In this document: one piece after another, positions 1 through 5,457 of the stretch
How positions within the stretch are numbered: the first letter of the stretch is position 1
Layout of the letters: each line of letters opens with the position of its first letter
Source of the DNA: Candidatus Hydrogenedentota bacterium
GTDB taxonomy: Bacteria; Hydrogenedentota; Hydrogenedentia; Hydrogenedentales; CAITNO01
Reading direction: 5' to 3'
Assembly: GCA_029554925.1 (NCBI GenBank)
Contig: JAKPUV010001065.1
Coordinates: forward strand, 1 to 9,681
DNA: 9,681 bases
Position numbers and translations under genes: made by a program
The notes under the pieces: model-generated
Told to the model about the DNA's origin: nothing
Database searches by the model: none
Seen by the model: the letters and a program-made list of their open reading frames with translations, nothing else

Positions 1-525
1 CATGTTGTTGAGGCCCTCGGCGTCGTTGGCGGCCTCGCCCTTCTCCAGGCCGAAGCCCATGTTCCAGTAGGTGGACCCCGGCACGATCATGCGGGTCATG
101 AGGAACATGTGGTTGATGGCGTCCTGCACGCCGCCCGCGCCGCCGCGCCGCACGGCCACCACGGCCGCGCCGATCTTGCGGCTGAGCATGGCGTTGTTGG
201 CGCAGGCCACGAGTCCCACGCGGTCGAGCAGCGCCGTGACCTCCGCCGTCGGCCCGGCGAAATAGGTCGGCGACCCGATCACCACGGCGTCCGCCTCCAG
301 GATCTTCGCGATCCAGCCGTTCATCTCGTCGCCGTTGTGCGCGCAGCGGCAGTCCTTGGTCTGGAAGCACCGGTAGCACGCCTGGCACCCCCGCACCGGC
401 CTGCCGCCCACCTGGACCAGCTCGGTTTCGATGCCCGCCGCGGCGATGGGCTCCAGCACCTTCCGCAGGAGCAGCTCCGTGTTGCCGCCCAGTCTCGGGC
501 TTCCGTTGAACGCGACCACCTTCAT
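1..525 (-). CDS. Flavodoxin-fold NAD(P)H-dependent FMN reductase family protein, partial (C-terminus beyond window)
   Basis: Reading the minus strand from the ATG at 525-523 gives 175 uninterrupted codons to the window edge with no stop, so the C-terminus is missing. The start is preceded by a strong AGGAGG (530-535). The N-terminus MKVVAFNGSPRLGGNTE holds the phosphate-binding loop NGSPR (residues 7-11) of the flavodoxin/NADPH-dependent FMN reductase fold. A cysteine cluster GCQACYRCF (C47, C50, C53), then C59 and C61, follows. This spacing is common in the flavodoxin-family/iron-sulfur-flavoprotein-like branch. GSPTYFAG (84-91) is the second flavin-contacting loop. The protein is probably a cytoplasmic FMN-binding oxidoreductase; its substrate cannot be told. 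The cysteines could hold an Fe-S cluster or simply be structural. It is divergent from the next gene, and no functional link to it is visible. Confidence 0.9.
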   Translation of the reverse strand, partial: MKVVAFNGSPRLGGNTELLLRKVLEPIAAAGIETELVQVGGRPVRGCQACYRCFQTKDCRCAHNGDEMNGWIAKILEADAVVIGSPTYFAGPTAEVTALLDRVGLVACANNAMLSRKIGAAVVAVRRGGAGGVQDAINHMFLMTRMIVPGSTYWNMGFGLEKGEAANDAEGLNNM

Positions 526-575
526 GGCGCCTCCTTTCCGTTGGGGCCCCCAGTCTACACCACCGCCGCCCCCTC

Positions 576-604
576 TGGACAATTCACGGGCGCTGTGCTA
601 TCGT
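576..604 (+). promoter_or_regulatory. Candidate sigma-70 promoter for the Tat-signal protein gene
   Basis: TGGACA (576-581) and TATCGT (599-604) are separated by exactly 17 bp in the 123-bp divergent intergenic stretch. A start near 611 would give a leader of about 38 nt before the ATG at 649, with GAGGAG (about 639-644) as ribosome binding site. The -35 matches consensus at 5 of 6 bases and the -10 at 4 of 6. On the opposite strand the overlapping TTGTCC could serve the flavodoxin gene, but no good -10 follows it. This is inference from hexamers only. Confidence 0.4.
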
Positions 605-648
605 GGTGCGGGCGTCCATGATCAACCCACGCCAACGAGGAGACCGCC

Positions 649-2220
649 ATGAATCCCCACACGTCCCTGCCGGTCGGATGCGCCTGCTGCCCCATGAGCC
701 GCCGGAGCTTCCTGAAGACGGGCTGCGCCTGCGCGGGCGCGGCCGGCGCCGCCCTGTTCGCGGGAAAAACCCTCGCCGCCGAGCGCACCGGCAAGCTGCG
801 CCTCAAGGTGGTCTACTCCCTCCACGCCCCCGTGCAGCCCGGCCCCGACTGGCCCAACGTCGGCTTCGACTTCCGCCCCGTCATGGAGAAGTTCACCAAC
901 GCCTTCACCCAGGCCTTCCCGGACATGGAGTTTGAGACCGCCATGGCGGCCAACGAGGACGAGGCCAAGGCGATCCTGAAGGCCGACCAGAAGGCCGGCA
1001 AGGACGGCCCCGACGGATATATCGTCTACCAGCTCAACTGCTGGAACCGCATCGTCCAGACCCTGGCCACATCGGACAAGCCGGTGCTCTACGCCGACTT
1101 CCAGTACGGCGGCAGCGGCGGGTTCCTCGTCTACACCGCCGCCTTCCTCCGCGAGAACCGGTCCAACGTCGGCTTTGTCGCCTCCTCCAGGATTGAGGAC
1201 CACCTCGCCGCCGTCCGCTGCTTCCCCGGGGTCCTCTCCGGAAACGGCGTCACCTTCGCCGAGGCCACGGCCCGCGTCCGCCGCGCCGCCACCGCCCAGC
1301 CCACCGCCGCCGGGGTCCAGCCCGACGACGTGAAGACCGTCTCCGCCGCCGAGTGCGTGGAGAAGATGAAGGCCTCGCGCATCCTCGCCTTCCTCGACCA
1401 GAACACCAAGCCCGAGGCCCCCTACGGGATCGTGCCCGTGGTCTACCTGCCCTTCGCCGAGCTGAACGAGGCCTGGGAGAAGGCCGACAAGGACGCCACC
1501 GCCGCCGTCGCCGACCGGTGGGTGAAGAACGCCGCCGTGGTCGAGGGCGCGGCCCCCGAGTCCATCCAGGCGGCCGCCGCCATGTACCTGGGCATGAAGG
1601 AGATCCTCAAGCGCCACGACGCCAACGCCATCACCGTCAACTGCCTCGGCGGGTTCTACGGCGGCCACATCCACGCCTACCCCTGCCTCGGCTTCCACGA
1701 GCTGTGCAACGAGGGCCTCGTCGGCGCGTGCGAGTGCGACGTCCGCTCCACCTCCACCATGGTCGCCTTCAGCGCCCTCACCGGCGGCCGCACCGGGTTC
1801 ATCAGCGACCCCGTCGTGGACACGTCGCGCGACGCCATCATCTACGCCCACTGCGTCGCGCCCAACCGCGCCTTCGGCCCCGGCGGCGCGGCCAACCCCT
1901 ACCAGATCCTCACCCACTCCGAGGACCGGCAGGGCGCCTCCGTCCGCTCCGTCCTGCCCACGGGCTACATGACCACCACCATCGAGCTCGGCCCCGACCG
2001 CAAGGAGATCCTCTTCCACCAGGGCGTCGCCGTGGACAACGACCCCGACGACCGCGCCTGCCGCACCAAGCTCGTCGTCGAGCCCAAGGGCGACATCGAG
2101 AAGCTCTTCACCATGTGGGACACCTACGGCTGGCACCGCGTCACCGCCTACGGCGACCTCCGCGAGCCCGTCTTCGCCCTCGCCGACGCCCTCGGATACA
2201 AGGTCTGCGAGGAGGCCTGA
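649..2220 (+). CDS. Tat-exported protein with L-fucose/L-arabinose isomerase-like C-terminal region
   Basis: The 523-residue protein has an N-terminal twin-arginine signal: SRRSFLK (R18, R19), then a small hydrophobic stretch rich in Ala, Gly and Cys, and a plausible signal peptidase site after TLAA (about residue 44). It should therefore be folded in the cytoplasm and exported to the periplasm. The C-terminal half contains NCLGGFYGG, CLGFHELCNEG, a CECD motif (C361-D364), then FISDPVVD and AHC (H401). This order of an acidic pair in CE.D, a downstream D and a His recalls the C-terminal domain of L-fucose/L-arabinose isomerases, where Glu, Asp and His bind the catalytic metal. A true isomerase is normally cytoplasmic, so the activity is uncertain; a sugar-binding or other periplasmic role is possible. 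A GAGGAG ribosome site supports the start. The gene is monocistronic and ends at the bidirectional terminator. The family assignment is recognition by motif only. Confidence 0.72.
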   Translation: MNPHTSLPVGCACCPMSRRSFLKTGCACAGAAGAALFAGKTLAAERTGKLRLKVVYSLHAPVQPGPDWPNVGFDFRPVMEKFTNAFTQAFPDMEFETAMAANEDEAKAILKADQKAGKDGPDGYIVYQLNCWNRIVQTLATSDKPVLYADFQYGGSGGFLVYTAAFLRENRSNVGFVASSRIEDHLAAVRCFPGVLSGNGVTFAEATARVRRAATAQPTAAGVQPDDVKTVSAAECVEKMKASRILAFLDQNTKPEAPYGIVPVVYLPFAELNEAWEKADKDATAAVADRWVKNAAVVEGAAPESIQAAAAMYLGMKEILKRHDANAITVNCLGGFYGGHIHAYPCLGFHELCNEGLVGACECDVRSTSTMVAFSALTGGRTGFISDPVVDTSRDAIIYAHCVAPNRAFGPGGAANPYQILTHSEDRQGASVRSVLPTGYMTTTIELGPDRKEILFHQGVAVDNDPDDRACRTKLVVEPKGDIEKLFTMWDTYGWHRVTAYGDLREPVFALADALGYKVCEEA

Positions 2221-2230
2221 GCGTTTTCCA

Positions 2231-2274
2231 GAAAACCGCGCCCCCGCCCGGCATCCCCGGGCGGGGGCGTTTTC
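2231..2274. terminator. Bidirectional rho-independent terminator between convergent genes
   Basis: A perfect 13-bp GC stem (arms 2239-2251 and 2257-2269) with a 5-nt loop CATCC is followed on the plus strand by TTTT (2270-2273). It is preceded by AAAA (2232-2235), which gives a U-tract on the minus strand. GAAAAC (2231-2236) and GTTTTC (2269-2274) mirror each other. The hairpin lies 10 nt after the stop of the Tat-signal gene and about 30 nt after the stop of the small membrane protein gene on the other strand, so it can end both transcripts. Confidence 0.9.
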
Positions 2275-2302
2275 TGCTGGGGGGGCGCGCGCGCCGCGCG
2301 GC

Positions 2303-2572
2303 CTATTGGAGAAACTGCGTCTGGATGGCGAATGCCTCGAGGTAGACGGCGCCGCTGCACGCGGCGAAGAGGAGGCCCAGCTTGATCTCGGCCCACATGT
2401 CCTGGAAGAACTCGCCCCGGAAGGCGGACCAGAGGTCGGGCTTGAGCCAGAACCACACGGCCTCGGTGAACTCCTCCCAGTCCTTGAAGATCACGCGGTA
2501 GGCGAGGTAGTACAGCGGGGCGTTGAGCACGGCCAGGGTGGCCAGCAGCACGGGGTTCAGTCCGGTGTTCAC
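2303..2572 (-). CDS. Small two-helix membrane protein, function unknown
   Basis: The 89-residue protein starts at GTG (2572-2570), whose bases overlap the TGA stop of the upstream hydrolase gene in a GTGA arrangement. This argues for translational coupling and for this start. Two hydrophobic segments are visible: about residues 7-28 (from PVLLATLAVLN to YRVIF) and about 64-83 (from IKLGLLFAACSG to EAFAI). Between them lies an aromatic, charged stretch (DWEEFTEAVWFWLKPDLWSAF) likely to sit at the membrane surface. I recognise the general look of uncharacterised short membrane proteins in Planctomycetes-type genomes but no named family. It may have nothing to do with sugar metabolism despite the operon. 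Terminates at TAG, 29 nt before the shared hairpin. Confidence 0.75.
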   Translation of the reverse strand: MNTGLNPVLLATLAVLNAPLYYLAYRVIFKDWEEFTEAVWFWLKPDLWSAFRGEFFQDMWAEIKLGLLFAACSGAVYLEAFAIQTQFLQ

Positions 2573-5232
2573 TGCGCGGCCCCCTCCAGCGGCGTGAGCG
2601 TGACGGGCCCGGCGAGGCCGGAGGGCAGCACGGGCCACTTGGCCGCGTCGAAGGGCTTGTAGTCTATGTTCACGAAGTAGGCGCGCTGCCACTTTTCCCC
2701 GTTGCGGTCCATGGCGGCGACGCGGTTGGCGGCGAGGTTGGTCACCTCCACCTCCAGGGTGTTCTTCCCGGCGGGCAGGGGGCCGACATGGTCCAGCCGG
2801 TAGGGTGGCATCCATGCCGTGCCGGCGTCGCGCCCGTTGACGCGCACGGCGGCACACTCGCGCACGTCGCCGAGGTCCAGCCGCCAGCCGGCCGCGGCGG
2901 CCGCCGTTTCGGACAGGTGAAACTCCGCGCGGTAGACGGCGGTGCCGGAGAAGGCCTCCGTGCCGGGGGACTCGGTCCAGAACGCGGGCCGCCTCAGTTT
3001 GAGCGGCGCGGGCAGCGCCGGGCCGCCGTCGGTGAAGGTGACGGACCACGCGCCGTCCACGACGAGGGGCGGCCCGGCGGGTTTGGCGGCGGTCCACGGG
3101 GCGGCGGGCGCCGCGGGCGCGGCGTCGTACACGCGCACCACGCAGGACTGCCCCGGCTCCAGCGTGAGCGGCACGCGGGCTCCGGCGTCCCCCGTCCCCA
3201 GCGGGATCATCCCCGAGCGCCCGGTCATGGGGTCGAAAAGCGCGGCGGCGGCCCCGCCGGTGGACAGGGGCATCTCGCCGTCGAAGGCGGCGTCGGAGCG
3301 GTTCACGAAGAACCACGCCGTGCCGTCGTCCATCCGCCGGCGCACGAAGAAGACGCCGTGGTCCACGGCGGCCTCGCGGCGCAGGCCCGCCACGGCGGCC
3401 TCCAGGTCCTCTGTCACCGTGGCGCGCGGGACCAGCTTGTCCATCTCCGCCTTGAGCGCGGCGCGCCGCGCCTCCAGCGCGCCCAGCCCCGGCGCATCCC
3501 GCGGCGGCTCGCCGAGAAACACGACCCGCATCCCCCGGTCGGCGAGGCGGTTCAGGGCGGCGGCGGTGTCCGGCGGCAGGAGCCCGCAGCGGGGCACGAC
3601 CACGGCGCGGTAGCGCGACAGGTCCGCCGCCGCGAGCTGGCGGTCGGACACGTAGTCGAAGTCGTGGCCGTGGTCCCACAGCCACGCGGCGGCCTCGTGC
3701 GCCGGGCGCAGCCCGGTGTGCAGCCATTCCTTCGTGTTGTGGACCGTGAGCCGGTGGAGCGAGGGCGGGTCCTTCGCGGGGGTGGCCCACAGGTCGTACA
3801 CGGGGAAATAGAGGAGGATGTCCGCGTCCGGGCGGCCCGCCTGGAGGAACGACTGGCACCGCGCCAGGTAGCCGTTGATTTCGGGCAGGTGCCGGTGCCA
3901 CGGGTTGGTCGGGCCGAAGTGCGTGGACGCGTAGAAGAGCCAGCCCGGCCAGGGGGCGCTTTCGGGCGAGTAGGCCGTGCCGTGGAAGAGCGCGTGGTTC
4001 ACACCGCCGAGGAACAGCTTGTCCATCTCCGCCTTCACGGCGGCGGGGCGCTCCTGGAAATGCTCGTCGAGCCAGGTGCACGACTCGGAGGCCACCAGGC
4101 CCCGCCCCGCGACATGGGCGGCGGACGACGAGAACTTGGTCATGAGCAGCTCGCTGCCCTCGCGGCCGAAGCCCTCCGTCTCGGGGATGTCCGCCGCGGC
4201 GTAGAGGTCGAGGAGGTTCCCCGGCGAGCCGTGGGCCTCGTAGCGGCTGAGGCTGCCGCGCCCGCGCACCCACGCCGCCCAGGGCTCCGCGAAGTCCAGC
4301 AGCATCAGGTCGCCCACCGTCTCGTTGTAGTCCGACCGCACCCGGCCCACCGTGTCCGGGTCGCCCATGCCCAGCAGCGCGGGGAAATGGTCCGCCAGGT
4401 CATAGCCGCGCCGTTCCTTGAAGCGGTCCAGCAGGAGGTCCGTCCAGTTCTGGTTGTAGACCTCGTACGAGTCCAGATAGAAGGCCCGGGGCGTTTTGCC
4501 GGTGTAGCCCGCGAAGGCCTCGTCAAACCGCGCGAGATAGCGCCCCAGCTTCTCCCGCGACCAGTGGTCCAGCACGTTCCCCTCGCCGCCCGGCGCGGCG
4601 CGCTTCACCTGCTGCTTGGTCCACCCCTGGAACAGCGCCACCAGCGTGCGCGGGCCGTCCGCGGGCGACCAGTCCAGCGTGCCGTCCGCGCCCGCGCGGG
4701 CCGTCACATCCTCCGCCGCGCCGTCGGCGGCGTAGGCCATCACCCGCTTCAGCATGGCCTCCGGCTGCTCCGCACAGGCCAGCTTCTCGCCCAGGCGCTG
4801 CCCCGCGTCGAGCGCGTACACCTGGAAGAAGGCGCGGGCGGCGGCCTCCTCCGGGCCGACCCACGGCCCGCCGTAGGGCCAGCCCGTGCCGAGGGTCATG
4901 TCCACGCCCAGGCCGCGCCTGTCGGCCTCCCCCACGGCCGCCGCCAGCAGCTCCATCCACCGGTCCGACAGGAACGGGACCGGCTCCGCCTCCGGGTTCT
5001 CCGCGGCGTAGATGGGGATGACGTGCATGCCCCCCAGGCCCGCCGCGCCGTAGACCTCCGCGTGCCGCGCCAGCTCCGGCACGGTCACCGCGCTGCCCAT
5101 CCACCACCAGTAAGTCCAGGGGCGGCACTCCCTCGTGACCGGCGGCCACGCCGGCGAAGGCGCGGCGGCCTCCGGCGCGGCAAGCGCGGGCAGCCCCAGC
5201 AGACAGAAGACGGTGAGAAAGCGCGCAACCAT
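2569..5232 (-). CDS. Secreted glycoside hydrolase, GH106-like (putative alpha-L-rhamnosidase)
   Basis: The 887-residue protein begins with a Sec signal peptide (MVARFLTVFCLLGLPALAA, cleavage near residue 19). The mature N-terminus has the pattern RPWTYWWWMGSAVT (37-50), a GLGGMHVIPIY segment (65-75) and DMTLGTGWPYGGP (111-123). Together these are characteristic of the GH106/GH106-like (beta/alpha)8-barrel enzymes that remove terminal alpha-L-rhamnose from plant or bacterial polysaccharides. Candidate catalytic carboxylates are E257 in FYLDSYEVYN and E383 in VASESCTW; these are assigned by motif context, not alignment. FHGTAYSPE and a C-terminal beta-sandwich (about 735-885, including VRVNGRDAGTAW and GKNTLEVEVTN) look like the GH2-type sugar-binding domains attached to this family. 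A GGAGG site lies just upstream of the ATG. The product probably acts in the periplasm or at the cell surface. Exact substrate is not determinable; many GH106-like proteins are uncharacterised. Confidence 0.85.
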   Translation of the reverse strand: MVARFLTVFCLLGLPALAAPEAAAPSPAWPPVTRECRPWTYWWWMGSAVTVPELARHAEVYGAAGLGGMHVIPIYAAENPEAEPVPFLSDRWMELLAAAVGEADRRGLGVDMTLGTGWPYGGPWVGPEEAAARAFFQVYALDAGQRLGEKLACAEQPEAMLKRVMAYAADGAAEDVTARAGADGTLDWSPADGPRTLVALFQGWTKQQVKRAAPGGEGNVLDHWSREKLGRYLARFDEAFAGYTGKTPRAFYLDSYEVYNQNWTDLLLDRFKERRGYDLADHFPALLGMGDPDTVGRVRSDYNETVGDLMLLDFAEPWAAWVRGRGSLSRYEAHGSPGNLLDLYAAADIPETEGFGREGSELLMTKFSSSAAHVAGRGLVASESCTWLDEHFQERPAAVKAEMDKLFLGGVNHALFHGTAYSPESAPWPGWLFYASTHFGPTNPWHRHLPEINGYLARCQSFLQAGRPDADILLYFPVYDLWATPAKDPPSLHRLTVHNTKEWLHTGLRPAHEAAAWLWDHGHDFDYVSDRQLAAADLSRYRAVVVPRCGLLPPDTAAALNRLADRGMRVVFLGEPPRDAPGLGALEARRAALKAEMDKLVPRATVTEDLEAAVAGLRREAAVDHGVFFVRRRMDDGTAWFFVNRSDAAFDGEMPLSTGGAAAALFDPMTGRSGMIPLGTGDAGARVPLTLEPGQSCVVRVYDAAPAAPAAPWTAAKPAGPPLVVDGAWSVTFTDGGPALPAPLKLRRPAFWTESPGTEAFSGTAVYRAEFHLSETAAAAAGWRLDLGDVRECAAVRVNGRDAGTAWMPPYRLDHVGPLPAGKNTLEVEVTNLAANRVAAMDRNGEKWQRAYFVNIDYKPFDAAKWPVLPSGLAGPVTLTPLEGAAQ

Positions 5233-5246
5233 GGCCGGACCCTCCA

Positions 5247-5270
5247 GTGTGCCCCCCCATTATGGCACAC
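5247..5270 (-). promoter_or_regulatory. Inverted repeat over a possible -10 box upstream of the GH106-like gene
   Basis: GTGTGCC (5247-5253) and GGCACAC (5264-5270) form a 7-bp inverted repeat around a 10-nt centre. On the minus strand this places CATAAT (5264-5259), a 5-of-6 match to a -10 box, about 27 bp before the ATG at 5232. The would-be -35 region is the T-rich tail of the tracrRNA terminator (5281-5290), a poor -35. The repeat could be an operator or a small leader hairpin. The gene may instead be served partly by read-through from the tracrRNA promoter. Confidence 0.35.
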
Positions 5271-5280
5271 GCGCCGCAAG

Positions 5281-5317
5281 GAAAAAGAAAGAGCCCCCAA
5301 ACCTTGCGGCAGGGGGC
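5281..5317 (-). terminator. Rho-independent terminator at the 3' end of the tracrRNA
   Basis: On the minus strand GCCCCC (5317-5312) pairs with GGGGGC (5298-5293), with an inner CC(GCAA)GG stem-loop. U-rich sequence UCUUUCUUUUU (5292-5282) follows. The hairpin probably doubles as the last structural element of the tracrRNA. It also insulates the GH106-like gene, which begins 50 nt further on. Confidence 0.85.
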
Positions 5318-5368
5318 GATAGGGGCGGCTCAACGCCGGAGCCCTCCGTGGTGAAACCCTTACTATGA

Positions 5369-5397
5369 TTAGCAGAGAATCACCGCTCAGGTATACT
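5369..5397 (+). promoter_or_regulatory. Candidate promoter of the cas9-cas1 operon
   Basis: TTAGCA (5369-5374) and TATACT (5392-5397) are spaced 17 bp apart, matching consensus at 4 and 5 of 6 positions. Transcription would start near 5404, leaving a leader of about 54 nt before the cas9 ATG. A second TATACT (5404-5409), part of a 12-bp-period duplication, has no convincing -35 at 17 bp. The promoter lies inside the DNA of the tracrRNA anti-repeat, read in the opposite direction. Confidence 0.55.
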
Positions 5398-5411
5398 ATG
5401 CTGTATACTAT
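5391..5411 (+). repeat. Direct duplication of GTATACTAT in the cas9 promoter
   Basis: GTATACTAT occurs at 5391-5399 and identically at 5403-5411, a period of 12 bp. Each copy contains a TATACT -10-like hexamer and the self-complementary GTATAC. The second copy forms the core of the palindrome at 5399-5417. The duplication may reflect two binding half-sites or a small local duplication that created alternative start sites. Confidence 0.7.
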
Positions 5412-5417
5412 ACAGCA
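5399..5417. promoter_or_regulatory. Perfect 19-bp palindrome, possible shared operator of tracrRNA and cas9
   Basis: TGCTGTATACTATACAGCA has 9-bp perfect arms around a single central C (5408). It covers the whole -10 box of the minus-strand tracrRNA promoter (5407-5412) and the predicted cas9 transcription start (about 5404). A dimeric regulator bound here would block both promoters. No regulator gene is in the window, so the binding protein is unknown. In a region of roughly 70% GC this AT-rich perfect palindrome is unlikely to be chance. Confidence 0.6.
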
Positions 5418-5435
5418 CGTGCCGTGCGTTGTCAA
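5407..5435 (-). promoter_or_regulatory. Near-consensus promoter for the tracrRNA
   Basis: On the minus strand a perfect TTGACA (5435-5430) and TATAGT (5412-5407, 5 of 6) are separated by exactly 17 bp. It is the best promoter-like sequence I found in the window. It fires leftward, with a start expected at about 5402-5399, the beginning of the candidate tracrRNA. It has no coding sequence to serve until the GH106-like gene, beyond the intervening terminator. Confidence 0.75.
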
Positions 5436-5444
5436 GTGAACGAA

Positions 5445-5451
5445 AAGGAGG
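5445..5451 (+). promoter_or_regulatory. Ribosome binding site of cas9
   Basis: AAGGAGG lies 6 nt before the ATG at 5458. It is a near-perfect Shine-Dalgarno sequence and fixes the cas9 start. Confidence 0.9.
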
Positions 5452-5457
5452 TTTCTG

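Larger units (their letters stand above)
5281..5400 (-). ncRNA. Candidate tracrRNA of the type II-C CRISPR system
   Basis: Transcription from the minus-strand promoter at 5435-5407 would begin near 5400 and run through this element. The 5' part (5400-5362) is the anti-repeat candidate. It ends in GCUAAUCAUAGU and is followed by AAGGG (5361-5357), the junction typical of II-C tracrRNAs (compare, from memory, CUAUGAU-AAGGG in the Geobacillus Cas9 guide and ACAAU-AAGG in Neisseria). Next come a CGGAG/CUCCG hairpin (5348-5337) and a GGCG/CGCC hairpin with loop UUGAGC (5337-5324), sharing the GGCGUUG string I recall from the Geobacillus scaffold. Last is a terminator stem GCCCCC/GGGGGC (5317-5293) with an inner CC-GCAA-GG tetraloop and a U-rich tail. 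Position immediately upstream of cas9, opposite strand, own promoter and terminator fit a tracrRNA. It would pair with crRNA and be bound by Cas9. The CRISPR repeat itself is not in the window, so pairing cannot be verified. No ORF explains this stretch. Confidence 0.8.

Noticed and set aside
622..2136. 504-codon minus-strand open frame opposite the Tat-signal gene
   Set aside because: It is a Gly/Val/Asp/Ala-rich repetitive shadow with no start context; the plus frame has a Tat signal and family motifs.
2303..4273. Treating the 656-codon minus frame as one protein fused to the small membrane protein
   Set aside because: Upstream of the GTG at 2572 this frame is an Arg/Pro/Gly-rich shadow of the hydrolase gene. 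Only the last 89 codons look like a real protein, and the GTGA overlap gives them their own start.
2788..5322. 844-codon plus-strand open frame opposite the GH106-like gene
   Set aside because: Its composition is dominated by Arg, Gly, Ala and Pro, as expected for a shadow frame; the minus strand has a signal peptide and GH106 motifs in order.
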